64,000 nt of DNA from Halisarca cf. caerulea (GCA_963170055.1 CAUJGJ010000444.1:7951618-8015617), one strand, 5' to 3'. Shown: positions 1-12,432, counted from the stretch's first letter. The notes: generated by a model not told the origin, from the sequence alone. Numbers and translations: made by a program.

Positions 1-641
1 TGTTACGAATAGGAATGTTCACGGAAGATTCAAGTTGACTTAGATTCTACACATGTGTATTCATCACTCAATTTGTATAACAGCTTTATCTTGTCCCTGA
101 CTCAAACGATTCAACAGGCAACTACTATTGCCGTTCAAAGCACTTGGATAGTGCTGAACGAAGGTCAGGATAAGAATTGTTAGTTATAGTTCCCCCTGCG
201 TGATTTTGTAAGAAATAGTGCCCTGAGAATGCCTTTGAGATCACTTGTTGTAAGGTACTGATACTAATAAGCATAGCAAATAGCCCATTTGTAAACCTTT
301 GAGCTATTAATACGTGCAATATCACTGTACTGTTCACTCAGTTCTTCGGTAAACTGTACCATGCAACAAGCGATTTCAAGGGCATTTGCTTGTACAAAAC
401 CACGCAAAGGATACCTAACCCAACAATTCACAATAAATACACAAAACCTAACTGTCGTTCAGCTCAATAGCACTAGTTCGGATCCATTTTTAGATGAGCA
501 GTCACAAACGTGTCACAACTGGGCATCCTTTGGTCACACAAACTGCGCATGATCTAGCTCACAAAGGCGTTATAATGTAAACACATTCCTTATTACCACA
601 GAACTACCCCTCTAAAGTTCAATGTGCACATAACCTACCTG
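1..641 (-). repeat. Family A element, one end (A4)
   Basis: This stretch matches the block 52200-52856 almost throughout, for example the run around 96-170 against 52300-52370. It ends at 621-641 in the family A terminus: the ATGTGCACAT palindrome followed by ACCTACCTG. The outermost CG of the usual terminus is changed here. The rest of the element lies off the left edge of the window. It encodes no supported gene; the small open frames are incidental. Confidence 0.75.
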
Positions 642-1760
642 ACTTGCATCTGATTCCGCACACTTTTGGTGACACAGGGGCATTATAGTGCTTTTTGGAA
701 GTTGGGGATTATGGGCGACAAAGTTGTGGAATTTGTGGTATTTGTAATGTTTAACCAATACGTCATTACCAACAGAAGGTAAACATAGTAATACATCATC
801 AGTAGCTGACGCTTACATTGGTTTAGTGATAGCAGAATCGTTCAAATCTTATTGACTTTGATAAGGCCTTTTTGTGCCTTATTATGTATTGTTTAGGTAT
901 TTCCAAAAAACACATCAATGCTTAGTCGCAATGTTCAAGCTACACTAGTATCATCATAGGGGCCAGGTACCACCAATATTGACCTTCCCACCTCGAATGA
1001 TTGTTGCAAAATGCTGAATCAATGTAAGAAAGTGCTGTGGCAGGGAACAGCACTATACTATCCAGGATATCCTAGATCACAAATGAAACACTAGCTAAAA
1101 TCGGCAAAATGTTAGCAGGCTCAGTCTACCGTCGGACTTTGTACTAATGATTGATTTCGCCTGCAAGCCAGTGCCACTGTCTCTGAGTCTTAGTCGTCAA
1201 GTATGCCACTTTTGCCGCAAATATAACTATCAATGACAAGAATATATCGAACTTTCTGCACTACAAATTGCCAACCAGCTCGATTGTTCATGTAGTCGAT
1301 AACATTGCAGGGTGCTTATATTCCAATGTACCATACGATATTTAATGCCCAATACTGATGACACACACCTTACGTCATCCTAAAATGGCGGATTGGAACC
1401 AACCTGTAAATATATCATATTTTGGGGATGTGTACCCGGGACTTTTTCTAAACAACGAAAGTATACGACGTTTTATAATACTTTTGTCTACTTGTTTTCT
1501 CTGAGCGGGGATTACATAAGCAGTTTAGCTCAAGATATTACAATTTTAATTATTTTTAGCCATTTTTCACCCGCTAAAAGTACATTTTTCGTTATAACTC
1601 TTTCAGTTGGGGTTATATGTTCTCCGACGTATATTGTTGTTTGAGCTGTAAAATTCGATGTATATACTACCACTTCGAGCTGCGGCCATTTTCTTCCCCA
1701 GTCGAAAAGCACTATAATGAGCCTGTGGATCTTTTGTCAAACAGTGTACAGTATCAAACA
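642..1760. other. No gene or repeat recognised
   Basis: AT-rich sequence on the 3' side of the last visible Ig exon. I see no convincing exon, no paired inverted repeat and no long tandem repeat. It may be intron of the minus-strand Ig gene, since exon 2549-2908 ends in a splice donor and must continue to the left. Confidence 0.4.
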
Positions 1761-2012
1761 AATGCCCAGTGTTATGATAACAATTACCTTTTGTCAATTA
1801 AGTCAATTCATTTTCCATACAAAAGTATAGTGCAGCTAACCAAAAAAGCCTAATAGGAAGAACAGGTTAAGCTCCCACAGCAAGTAAGTTATTGATTGTA
1901 TGGCCAATCATGCATTGGTTCTTTATTACACTTGCCCCTCAGGCACTTCGCATCCTCGGGAACTCGAGCAACAAATACGCCAATGCACAGTTGGCCATAC
2001 AATAACATTGCA
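1760..2012. repeat. Hairpin repeat U1
   Basis: Diverged copy of the hairpin repeat seen best at 23825-24060. The arms are around 1895-1915 and 1986-2006 (GTATGGCCAA and its complement). The GC-rich cap still shows CACTTCGCATCC. A block starting GATAACAATTA precedes the hairpin, as in the other copies. Confidence 0.6.
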
Positions 2013-2339
2013 TATATTATGTATTGTTTTCATTCCCTAAATGGCAAATTTTAGCGTTGACTGTCTAACTAGCTTGAAAAGTGCCATATTATGAATAAAT
2101 AAACACTATCTTCACTTATTCTAGCAAATAAACTTACTAATTGTCACTATTATTAGCTATTGATAGGTAAATCTTTTAGTCCTAGAAAGATTTGAAACAT
2201 CTAGCTTCCTTTTATACCCTAACCTCAATTTGTTGGTCCAATGGTGGCCGGCCTGCCTGGCCTTGTGCTATGCCTATGAAGTGCAGTGTGATATTCAATA
2301 CAATTTTCTTTCATTTGATAACAAGAAAATATAAAATGG

Positions 2340-2487
2340 AATCTCTTTAGGCAAACTTCATAAGCTCTTCACATGACTAATGCATGAATTTTAGTAAAAT
2401 GTGTAATTATTCAATCAAATGCCTTCTCAAACCCCACAATGGCCCTTGGTTTCCGGAAAAGGGACATGTTATATCTGTGTATAAAGC
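2340..2487 (+). repeat. Family E fragment (right end, E4)
   Basis: Similar to the right-hand 150 bp of element E2 (about 57955-58101): a run resembling CATGACTAATGCATG, then an ATTATTCAATCAAAT block, then AAGGGACATGTTATATCTG. The terminal CGCAGG is decayed and the left part is missing. Confidence 0.6.
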
Positions 2488-2548
2488 TAAAGTGTACAGA
2501 CAAAAATAGCAAAAATGTCAAAATTGATGAACTCACACGTTATCTTAC

Positions 2549-2908
2549 TGACTTGACTACAAGACTCATCTTTCCCCAGAATACTTCTAGCTTTACAACA
2601 ATACCGGCTTCTATCTGTATTGTTTGTGACATTGATGATAAGTAGGCTTCTACTGTCACTCACATTTTTGATCTTAATCATGTCAGTGTCATCAAGTGGT
2701 TGTTCATTTCTTGTCCATGTAAACTTAGCATTTGGGAATGCCTGGTAACGTAGGCTGCAGTAGAGTGTTACTAAAGTAGGCAAGGTTCTGTTCATAACAA
2801 TGTCTACATCTGTACCAATGGTGACTTCAACATCTGATTCAGATTGGAATGTCAGTGGAAACTGAAATTCTGGAGAATTATTCCATATCAAAGGTGGCAC
2901 TAGAATTT
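2549..2908 (-). CDS. Ig-domain exon of the IgGFc-binding/Ig gene (last visible exon)
   Basis: A 360-nt exon read from 2908 down to 2549. The acceptor is TTTTCATGCAG and the donor GTAAGA follows GTCA. Both junctions are phase 1. It encodes about 119 residues with one Ig-like fold: first Cys in VTLYCSLRY, core Trp in FTWTRNE, and second Cys region RYCCKARS preceded by Ser/Thr/Asn-rich strands. The first codon is completed by the G left over from exon 10830-11159, giving GAA. Several N-x-S/T sites suggest a glycosylated extracellular domain. The exon must splice on to sequence left of what I could recognise, so the C-terminus and any membrane anchor are unknown. That it belongs to the same transcript as the upstream exons is inferred from strand, phase and order. 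Confidence 0.82.
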
Positions 2909-3334
2909 CTGCATGAAAACAATGATAGTGTACTTATGGATGTGAAAATTCATGATAATACATATTGCACATCTTAATACAAGTTGGTTTGTAGTATTCT
3001 CAGAATAACTATTTGCGACATGCACAGTGAAAAAATACCCAAACTGATTCATTATAATTGCTTTTTTGTTACTATATTAGGCTGCAATGATATGTCACTC
3101 ATGTGAGCAACTTGCACTTCCAAATTTGTACAAGAAATACCAAACTAGCAATGTTTATGTTGCAGTGCAGAATCAGTCATTGTTCAAGAAAAACTTTGCA
3201 AAGTCTCATTTCCATAATTTGGAACATTGTCCATGGACGGGACTTGCTTACAATGCCCCATGATTTCTTACATCTATGCATCTAGACAATGGAAGTATAG
3301 TGAGATAATTATGTTCATAAGGCTGTGGTTGTGA

Positions 3335-4221
3335 CGCAGGTAGGTTATGTGCACATCGAGCAGCTGAGGGGCATTTCTGTGGCTTCACACATTGTAATCT
3401 ATTTGCATCTCATTATCAAGCTGTGATCAGGTGCAGTTTGCATGACTATTCACGATGCATTTTCATTTAGCAAGCCAAGTTGAACTTGTGCACATGTAAG
3501 TCTGAAACGTCTCCAGTTCTTCATTTTTTTCGAGATTTTGTACACGTTTTGTTTCTTTTCACCCAATTTCGCTTCGAATTCAAGCAAAGGCTTTGCGTAC
3601 GAAAATCCATATACTTTCGCAACTACACATTTACGAGTAACAGTCACCTGACGTCCATTTGACTGTGGCTAGAAGAAGGGTGTTTTGGACTACCAGTTTT
3701 CTTCTCAAAACGCGGAGATGAAAACCACCCGCTGGAGCTTTGAGAATTTAAAAGCTTGTTAACAAAGGCTAAGACTAACTTTTCACCGTAGGGCCTCGTA
3801 AAAGCTTGTTCCTTTCGTTTTATGTGCACGTGTTTGTATAAAGTTTCTATGAAAAGAACAAAAAAACCTGCACATCTCAGGAACGAAGTGGAATTTCTTG
3901 AGGCCCTATGGTGAAAAGTTAGCTACCTGTCCAAAGAACTCTTCGCCGTAGATAGCTTGCCTCCACACAATCCTTAAGTACTCCACGTTTTGGGATGAAG
4001 TTAAAATCATATACATCAAATCAGTACCAATTTTTTCCTTCAAAACGTTAGTTAGAAGTAAATGAAGTGAAGAAATTGGGGATTAAATGTTGAAACAACT
4101 TTCTTCTATATTCGTTTCTCTACATTACCCATTGCCCATGAAGAAAAAGGGGGTGTATTTTTGACCAACATATACGGTGACCATTTTGAAGTTTCCTCTA
4201 TGTGCACATACCTCACCTGCG
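3335..4221 (+). mobile_element. Family A inverted-repeat element A1
   Basis: Bounded by CGCAGGTAGGTTATGTGCAC on the left and the matching inverted end CACATACCTCACCTGCG on the right. A GA dinucleotide is duplicated at 3333-3334 and 4222-4223. ATGTGCACAT forms the subterminal palindrome. Inside are inverted arms around 3770-3795 and 3897-3925 (AACTTTTCACC and its complement). It is non-autonomous: 887 bp with no transposase frame. Related copies are 1-641, 51171-51390 plus 52859-53234, and 51391-52856. Confidence 0.85.
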
Positions 4222-4549
4222 GATGTGTTCTCTGTATTGGACATTAACCCCTTAACGTCCGTAAGTCACTTTAGTGGCTTTACAAAGCTTCCCCCCTCGA
4301 GACCCGTGATGCGCAAACATTGCGTGATTGAAAAAAAAATTATACCAAAAGATAGCCTAGCATATCAGTTTTTTTACCATGAAGAATTTATACTCATAGC
4401 ATGGGTCTTTACTGTATAAAAGAGCAGTAGAAAATTGGTATCAAACGCTTGTACACAGTATACTGATTAGTTTACAATGTTCTACTTAGTAGTTGCACAA
4501 TAATAAAATGTCTACCATTGTTCAATGGAATGGATTATTTTCAGATGAA

Positions 4550-6301
4550 CGCAGGTATAACATGTGCATGTTCTGTAAACAGAGGGGCGTTGTGTGGTTT
4601 ACAAAGGAATTTGATTCAAAATTTACACGTTTTACTAATGTACATGCGTTAGTCACATGAATGTTTATGAAGTCGGCTTGAAATATAAGCCTTCTCTTTC
4701 TCAAACCGAAGTGAATTGTGTCAAATATCGCAATAGTCTGCACATTTCGTGTTTTCAAAACGTTCTAATAGTTATTGTTCGTGCTAGAAGAAATATCAAT
4801 GTCACCGATCGTTACCATTGCTTGGTGATGTCATCATATCGCGTGACCGCCTTGTGACAAACGGCGAGAGAGAGACTTTTGCAACGAGTGAATTTCTTTC
4901 AAAAACCCGGTCATCTAAACGGTTGTGTAGAGGAGCCATGTCGCGGGAGTTTGATCACGATAGGTAAAACTAAATTTTCACCAATGTCGATTTTGATAGC
5001 ATGCTCCATTCCCGACATGTGCACAGGTTTGTGGTTATACTCTGTGTCAAAAACAACATTTTGATGGACATCTCAGGAACGAAAGAGAATGGTAAATTCG
5101 ACAACGGTGAAAATTTAGATATTGGTGTTAGAAAGGTCTTGACAAAGTATGGCTGTTCTAAACGATGGTTTACATGACTGGGTTTGGCACTAAAGTTATT
5201 TTTAAGGTCCGAATCTGTGGTCGTTTTTTCAGCTTTCGCAAGTATGTTATGGCAGATTTTGCCATGAAACAAAATGGCTGCCGTTTCCAAACACTTCAAA
5301 TTAAACGCTTTGTTTTAGCTTCCTGAAAGTTGCAAACCCCAAGAAACCCTACAGATAGCAAACTGAACATTCATATTTTACTTGTATGACATTTAAAGCA
5401 CCGAAAACATGTTGTACCTGTTGCATGGTCGCTATTTTTCAACCATATCAAAATTAGCAAATACGCAAAAAGGCGGAAAGGAAGACCTCTGAGTTTTGCT
5501 GCACAAGTCGATTCACAAGATAGAGCATACCCCAAACTTACATTTTTGGATATGGGGAGGCGCTGCTCCATTCCACGGCTGTTATGTCAAAAGATTTCTT
5601 CTCCAACAGAGCGGTTGTAACAACAAAAGGCTTGGCATAAACTGAACGGTATAACCGACAATCTTCCCATATCCAAAATTGTAAGTTCGGCCCTTTAGGA
5701 ATAACCTGACGAAGTTCGAAGCATACGGGTAGAGGTTTAGTTCTCCGCCTTTTTTGCCATAACTTTCCTATGCACAAGAGTGCTTCTTTCGCCCTTCGTC
5801 ACGTGGACAGCATGTGTTCTCGGTGTTGCGGAGGTTAATTTATACGCTGCAGATACGATTATAACTTTGGAGGTAAGTTAGTGATTTCGAAGTTCGAATA
5901 CTCGCAGATCTGCAATTTCTCACTCTATTACCATCCATTCGCTAGAATGATAGGCCATAATCCTTTCTGTTGCTGGTAAAACCATTGAAATCTTGAAAAC
6001 TATCAAGGTGGTCACACGGCTACAACGTGATAATCAGTATTTGGCGTTACAATTTAATCGCATACCTGTGAAAACCACCAAACGCCCTTTGCAACCACGA
6101 ATCTGTCATAATTACCTGCGTTGCGAAGTATTAACAACAAAGTTACGTGAACTGTTGTAGCATTAAATAGTCATATCAATGTTTTGTATGCTTTTTGTAT
6201 TCCATAAATACACTAAACGCAAGAAAAGTGGGGGTTGATTTTAGCCAACTTTAGGGCGGCCATTTTGGTGACACTGCACACGTGCACATGTCACACCTGC
6301 G
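4550..6301 (+). mobile_element. Family E element E1, interrupted by B1
   Basis: Ends are CGCAGGTATAACATGTGCATG-like on the left and CACATGTCACACCTGCG on the right, with AA at 4548-4549 and 6302-6303. The native body is 4550-5236 and 6121-6301. It matches E2 (57302-58101) in reverse orientation, including the TCGTTTTTTC(A/G)GCTTT tract where B1 entered. There is no supported coding region. Confidence 0.82.
5237..6120 (+). mobile_element. Family B element B1
   Basis: Termini are CGCAAGTATGTTATGGCA and TGTCATAATTACCTGCG, with TT duplicated at 5235-5236 and 6121-6122. The left end contains the small hairpin ATGGCA...TGCCAT. Internal arms at about 5536-5561 and 5664-5690 read TTTTGGATATGGG and its reverse complement; other B copies have a different sequence at this position. 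E2 at 57302-58101 gives the unoccupied target. About 884 bp, non-coding. Confidence 0.87.
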
Positions 6302-6956
6302 AAGGATAGCTGCTTTCAGTTTCTCTAAAGCATACCTAGAGAGAGAAGAAGATATCATTGTGAGATTGAGTGATCGATCCGAGAAAACCACCTTTGTCTT
6401 CTTCCCGATATTTTCCCATTGTCTGAACTTTTGCAGCTTCGTTTGTGAGGGAACATTTGCCAAACCAGATCAGAAAGGCTACTACTGGTATGCTTCTGAC
6501 TTCTATTTTGTTTGTCTAGTTTATGTTCTGACACATTACATGGTTGATTAGACCCCCATGTGTAGTTTTCTTTCTTGTTATAACGTCAATGCGTCTATAT
6601 TTTAGACATGTTTAATCTTACAAGTGACTTATATTACTTTACTTGAGAACGCTTGAATCTTGAATGGGTGCAAAACAGCTAGATTTTGGAGTAAATGCAG
6701 TGAAATTTATCTTTATCACAATGAACATAGACGGGACCAGCAATTTGTTGCTGAATTCGTCTTACTTTGCCTCATTTGAAATTGGGCAACCTAGATCTAA
6801 TCAAAGATGTTTTCTGGCTAAACACTTGACTGTATTTCCCCTACAAAAAGTGTCCAAATCAACTAAAAAGCACTACCTAAACCTCTGCGCCACTATAGTG
6901 GCTTATGGGCGGTAAGGGTCTAACAATGACAAAAAACGCGGACATTAAAAGGTTAA

Positions 6957-7457
6957 AAAATGACTGCAATCATTGAGCAGAAATTAAAAAAGCAGTCATG
7001 TGATAGCTGTCATATTGCCACATGCTGCCTATCAATAAGTTGCTCTGCCTTTGGCATGCTCATAAATTTATTAACCATAAGTGATAACTTATCACATGAT
7101 GATGTCATACATCAAAGAGACCAGTATGGTTAGCAAATAACTTACTAACCAAACTCACAGGGTTAGTAACATTTATGAGACCTAGGTGTTTACTCAAAGA
7201 TCACAGGAATCAATCAGCTAAGTAAACTGTGAATCGACAAGCCAAGTACACAGCACAAGCATATTGTAGCTAAAAATAGTAACAAATAGCGAGTTGAATG
7301 CAAAGTGGAATGAAATTCTTTAGATTTCACTGTAGTTTTTGTTGTTAAGTAGGAACAGCAAAGGATTGGAATGTGATTTTGTCAAAGGATTGACATGTGG
7401 TTGGATCAACGATGTTGGCGGTGGAGCAATCTGGAACCATGCTGAAACTTGAAGTTG
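6957..7457. other. No gene or repeat recognised
   Basis: Probable intron or intergenic DNA between two piggyBac-like elements. A short stretch near 7090-7125 (GATGATGTCATACATCAAAG) resembles one near 39806-39832. Nothing else is identifiable. Confidence 0.4.
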
Positions 7458-8391
7458 TTAACCCTTTTTCGTTTGTGTTAAATATTTTCACATACCCGTT
7501 AGTGTTCACGAGCCACTATAGTGGCTTTGGAGGTATTTGGTCTTGAATATATTCTTTCTGGCAAGTATGAGGACTACAAGACACTAGAATATCCTTCATT
7601 TGAAAGGAGGAGTCGCCTCATGACCTGCATTTGAAGTTTTAATGCACGAAGGACTTCGGATTATGATGAATTCATTGAGAACTTTTGCCGACCATAAAAC
7701 ATTGTAAGTTCAGGATGTTGGCTAGAAATAGAAAAACAAAGGACTTATAGGAGGTTACTCTTACTTTTTTCTCTTAGAGAAACCTTCTACGAAGTTTATT
7801 AATCCTATGAAGTAACCGTAGCACAATAGTTGCAAGTTACTGTTGATTTCAACTTTGTTCTCCTATGTGTGGTGTGGATTTGGGTTTCTTGAACTTGATT
7901 TCAATGACAATATGGATCCCAATCCACAAAAAGCTTAGATTAGGTCTTCAGACGGCTTTAGACAGCCCTCCGAAAGGGGCGAAGTCATTCGCTTAGCTGA
8001 CGAGCTCCTTCTACATTGTTCAGTACTGACAGAAACTCAATGTGAAGAAATCTTTAGCTGTCCAACTAATGAAAGAAAACTCTATTCTAGCCTATGATCA
8101 TGAAAACGTAAATTTCCATTTTGTACTCTAACACTGCACTAATGGTAGCCATTTTGCTCCTACATTTACTTGCGTTTCTCTGTAAACTGCAATGACAATT
8201 CCATATACCAATACATACTTGTCTTCTTTTCAGCTCTTGTACAGATTTATAAAGGAGACTATGGCTATGAAACTTATACTGAAGACTTAGTATATCTGAC
8301 GGCACCATTAGAAAAAAATCGAAATAAGATACACAAATGTGAACAAATGTAGGACGAACCACTATAGTGGTCGTAAACGATAAAGGGTTAA
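7458..8391 (+). mobile_element. piggyBac-like MITE H3
   Basis: TTAA at 7458-7461 and 8388-8391 encloses CCCTTTTTCG on the left and CGATAAAGGG on the right. Subterminal palindromes AGCCACTATAGTGGCT (left) and CCACTATAGTGG (right) mirror those of H1 and H4. 934 bp including the TTAA copies; no transposase-like frame, so a non-autonomous derivative. Confidence 0.78.
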
Positions 8392-8504
8392 GGTACTGAA
8401 GGCTATTGAAGTGTGTTCTGGTTAGTATGGATCTAAAGGAAGAATCGCTAAAGAATTTGGTATGGCCACATCTTTATGAACTGCATAGTTTTATAAGTTC
8501 AGCT

Positions 8505-9571
8505 TCTGCTATTTATACCTTCACAATTTCAAAACCGTTCAAAACAGCCTTACATGACGTTCAAACTTCCAAAGATCGACTCGCTCAAGTGAAATAACCT
8601 TCGTGAACAATGAATCTTAGTTGTGCGTTGCCAGCCCCTTTCCTGTGATACCGTGAATTGCAAGAGTAAGGGCTAGCAATGCAAAACTAAGTGGTCAAAA
8701 GCCTTCAAATTGAAGGTTGAATACATCAGTAAAATTTTGGACTAACTCGGCTGGCTTACCAGGTCCAAGCTTCGGCGCTCTCTCCTTTAAAAACATTGTC
8801 CTTCATCTTTAATAATGTAGATCACATATGGAAGTGCAGCAAAAGCCAAAAATTGAGTTTTCCGTCTTTCTTGGCAAAGTAAGAGTACATATCAGCGAAA
8901 TAAAGGTACAAAATGAAGTAACTTGGTCTAAGGATACAGGAATTGAGCTCCATTCCACTTTACTAGTGACTCTCTTAGGCGACGTCACTTGTAATATCAT
9001 GCAACAGTCATGTGACAAAATGGCTACCAGCTAGTTCTAGGCTAGTCTAAACTTTAATGGCTGGGAGCCAACGACAAACAGCCCATTGGCATAGTTTTCA
9101 GCATTTGTCGGCTTTATTATAGGATAATACACAATTTCCATGTGGGGGATTTTGATTCATTGCCTGATTCACAAGTTATAGGCGAAAAGGTGAGCTGACA
9201 TTCTTTAAAATTGTGGTTTTTAGTGATTTTCTCTAAAACTAATAGAGATCTTAAAATCCCCCACATGGAAGTTTTAGATACTTAGATAAGAAACCTACAT
9301 GCCAACATTTGTGCCCCCAGCTTTGAACTGTGTTGGCTCCCGGCCGTTTTTCATGTTTTTATATGTTTAGGGAAAATGTGTATAATTTTGTTAGAACTAA
9401 CACATGTTTTTTAAGTTTGGCATCAAACGAAAGGTAATATAACTGTCTACACGATGATACCAGTTGTTAGACGATAGCGCATTTTTGTAGAAAGAAATAA
9501 AACAAAAAGTTGAAGATAAATTTTGCAACCACTGAAGCCATATAAATGCAAACGGACATGTTCCACATGCG
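8505..9571 (+). mobile_element. Family S element S1 (left end undefined)
   Basis: Homologous to 62330-62960 (S3) over its first part and to 59912-60366 (S2) over its second part. The right end is GGACATGTTCCACATGCG, a variant of the D/F terminus. Internal inverted arms at 9135-9155 and 9250-9272 (TCCATGTGGGGGATTTT and complement) are separated by about 100 bp. I could not find the matching left terminus. Confidence 0.65.
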
Positions 9572-9813
9572 CATATGTATGGATCTTCTGTTAACCCTCC
9601 ATTTATGATAAATAGGTGCCCCTCTGACCTCGTACTATAGAACATTCTGGTAAAAAATCTGCCTTGTAGAAACTCGTGAAGAACTTCTTTCTCAATCAAT
9701 TTTGTACATTGCCACTTTAGTCATATGGCTACTAAGGCCTTCTGAAGCCTTATGCATGCAGGAACGGCCAATCCTCGGCAGTATTGTCAAAGAGAAACAT
9801 TTTATAGATAAAC

Positions 9814-10114
9814 AAGTAATTTGAGTTAAAAACTCGTGGGGGCTGCTGCCCCACATGCTCGAATTACTTGCAAAGCATTGGAGTGTAAGTACACAGCTGA
9901 ACATTCATTGAACATACTGTTTATTGTAACTGGACAATTGTTTTCAAAACAATTCCTATAACTCATTCCTGTATAAATTCATACTTCTCTATTACTATTA
10001 TATAAATTCTCTATTATAAGACTTTTCATAAAATCTATATTATATATAGCGGATGAGCGTTACACACCGGAAGTCCAAATGAAAACAATATAGGGGCTGC
10101 CTGCGGCAGCCCCT
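9814..10114 (+). mobile_element. Family C hairpin-ended element C1 (intact reference copy)
   Basis: Starts with a long hairpin (TTGAGTTAAAAACTCG inner stem, then a GGGGGCTGCTGCCCC cap, closed by CTCGAATTACTTG). An AT-rich body of about 200 bp follows, then a short TA tract and a conserved tail containing CACACCGGAAGTCC. It ends in a second hairpin, GGGGCTGCCTGCGGCAGCCCC split as GGGGCTGCC/GGCAGCCCC. There are no TIRs. It is the unoccupied form of C2 at the B2 insertion site. Confidence 0.7.
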
Positions 10115-10829
10115 AAAATGAAGAAACAACAATGAACGAAAAACAAGGCATCGGATTTTAGTGTAACTCTCTAAAATGTACAATTACTGTTCTGTGCTAC
10201 TATCTATCTGTACAAATCTGTCAGTAGATGAGCCTGGAAACAGTTGAGGCAGTAGTTTACACTGCACGTATGTCATCTCCGTGATTCTTTTGCGTTTCTC
10301 TCTTTCACGAGCCCTTTCCCTCCCTTTTCATGGCCGCTTTTGGGCGTACAGTAGTTAGGTGCTATGTAAATTTTGGGTGCTTTTTAGTAAGCTCATAGGT
10401 ATGTTCGAAATTTAGTACGTTTTTCGTTTTAGCAATGTCGAATACTTTATACGTAACGCTATAGTGACATAGAACAATGCCGAAAATCTTTTTGCGAGTT
10501 TTTGGCGATTCTGAGGGAGATTTGGGCCATGAAGGCATTCTTTTACTATCAGAAATGGAACGCCGGGCTGAAGAGCAGCAGTTAGAGGAGTAATGGAGGG
10601 AGCGTCAACACAAGCCTTATAACATAGAGCAACAACGTACTAAGATACCTTGATACGTCGAAACCGTTACTAAGAACGTTCTAATTTTCCGCGCGAAACG
10701 TAGTAAGCTTATTACATAACGTTTTACATAGTGCTAAACCTCTCTATTATGAAATTTTTATGTGGTCCCCAGAGTTTTGTTTTAAACTGGTTTGACTGTA
10801 TATTATATATATATAATGCAGTCTTTAAC
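10115..10829. other. Intron of the Ig gene, nothing else recognised
   Basis: Lies immediately 3' (in gene orientation) of the donor of exon 10830-11159. No further exon or paired repeat was seen. The short palindromic run TATATATATATA near 10801-10815 is trivial. Confidence 0.4.
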
Positions 10830-11159
10830 CTGTTTCTAGTTGTATTTGGGAATGAGCCTCATCCATCCCAGCTACATTGGTTGCTTTACAAGTGTACCTT
10901 CCAGCTGCCGCTGCAGGGTCATCTATGCTAACTGGAACTGTGATATGTGTAAGGTTGGCTTTGCCTTCCATAGCATTATCATTCTTAAGCCAGATGATCT
11001 TTGGTGATGGAACTCCTTCCAAAACTTTACATGTTATTGTAAAGTTATAGCCAGCAAATATGTACTGACTACCCCCAATTTTGAAAGTGCTACTTCCTCT
11101 ACTTGCAGCATCTATTGGAATTTGATGAGGTGATCCCTTGTCAATTTCTGGTGTGACAG
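10830..11159 (-). CDS. I-set-like Ig exon of the IgGFc-binding/Ig gene
   Basis: A 330-nt phase-1 exon from 11159 (after TTGATCTTGCAG) to 10830 (before GTTAAAG). About 110 residues form a canonical I-set pattern: FTITCK (first Cys), PKIIWLKND (core Trp), then AGRYTCKATNVAG (the Tyr-x-Cys signature), closing with AHSQIQ. The split first codon joins the T left by exon 11489-11857, giving TCT (Ser). Spacing between the two Cys is normal for an Ig domain. It is extracellular by context and probably part of a ligand- or self-recognition ectodomain, although no ligand can be inferred from sequence. Confidence 0.86.
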
Positions 11160-11488
11160 CTGCAAGATCAAATGAACTATATACAATTATTACATACATA
11201 CTGTGTGGGCTGTGCCCAGGGCATCCATGGAAATGATAAATCTAGATCTAAGTAGTCAAGCATGCCAGACTACCCAAAAACACAATCAGCTATGAAGGGA
11301 TCACCACGGACTGACAAAATGACATAGTGAGTTAAAGAGTTTCAGTTAGAAACCAGATAGATCAAGTAGAGACACTACAATGTTCACACACTGTACATAT
11401 ATTTGTGTACATGTAAATTTGGATGATAAGAGTGAACTGTACAATAGAGCTATTATTAGCTCATTTACAAGAACTACCTATAACTCAC

Positions 11489-11857
11489 AGCAGTGGGCAA
11501 CTATGTTGGAGGCTGTTGAAATCTCCTCATTATGGAAGCAGGTACAGGTCCACACACCTTGCAGTGTTTGAGATGCCGGAAAGTCGACTGGATTGTTAAG
11601 TAAATATTCATTGATGACTAAATAACCTTCCCCAACTGTAAAATTACCGGAAAGACCAACAAGCTCTTCTGCAGTGATCCCATCAGGATTTCGAATTCTA
11701 CAGCTGCTAGGCACACAGTATGGTATAAGTGAACAAGTAAGTGTCACATTGGATTCAACTTGACCTTGTTCAAAACAAGGATCACATTCGGCATCCATGC
11801 GCACATGTAGATTAGTCTTTGGTTGTAAAGCATTAGAGCATTTTGGAAAAATAGAAT
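11489..11857 (-). CDS. Cys-rich Ig-like exon of the IgGFc-binding/Ig gene
   Basis: A 369-nt phase-1 exon: acceptor TACTCAG at 11858 and up, donor GTGAGT after CACTGCT. It encodes about 122 residues including VTLTCSLIPYC, an acidic loop, and GVWTCTCFHNEE near the end, which fits an Ig fold with additional Cys pairs. N-terminal to the fold is a CDPCFEQG stretch. Its first split codon is completed by the G of exon 16276-16473 (GAT, Asp). The core Trp sits beside the second Cys rather than mid-domain, so it is a divergent Ig-like domain. Confidence 0.76.
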
Positions 11858-11859
11858 CT

Positions 11860-12430
11860 GAGTATTAAAAGGATAATGATATGTTATGTAATGTAACTGT
11901 ATCATATAATCATATATAAAAAGCACACACAATGTCATACACAGTAGTAACTTAAGTAGTGTACCTAAGTAATATCTTTAGTTATAGAAAAAGTATGGCC
12001 AATCAGTACATGCTCCTACATCTTTACTAAGTGAAAACAGAATCAATTGGATAAGAGTGAAGAAGACACTGTGCCCAACATCCTGAATACCTGCAAACCA
12101 TTGAACAGCAACAACTACTAAAGCTGAATCTTCATTGAACAATGACGCCTGCTGAAACCCGTGCTGTTCATTTTGAAAACAATTGGCACCAGTGTGTAGT
12201 AACTGGTTTATTGCCAATTACACAACTGTGCATGGGCGTTTCTTTTGATGTGGTTAGGTCAATAAATCTCTTATCGACCTGTGAATAGGTCTCTAAGTCC
12301 TGGGCTCTTATTGCATGTACAAGGTTTTATCTTCACAACAAGCTTTGAGGGTGAATGCGAAACACAATTAGGACTGTTTGCTAATGGCCGCTACACAGTA
12401 GTATTTGATAAAAGACAAAAAGCTAGATGA
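11860..12430. other. Intron sequence, nothing recognised
   Basis: Between exon 11489-11857 and element V. AT-rich, with no paired ends and no coding potential that fits the gene's phase. Confidence 0.4.
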
Positions 12431-12432
12431 TA

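Larger units (their letters stand above)
4244..6956 (+). mobile_element. piggyBac-like MITE H1, interrupted by E1 and B1
   Basis: TTAA at 4244-4247 and 6953-6956 flanks ends reading CCCCTTAACGTCCG and CGCGGACATTAAAAGG. Inside each end is a CCACT-type palindrome (GTCACTTTAGTGGC on the left, GCCACTATAGTGGC on the right). TTAA duplication plus CCC-type ends is characteristic of piggyBac; the assignment is an inference because no transposase is present. Its own sequence is 4244-4549 and 6302-6956. The rest is element E1, inserted with AA duplication. The copy at 54150-55078 is continuous through this point and serves as the empty site. Confidence 0.75.
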
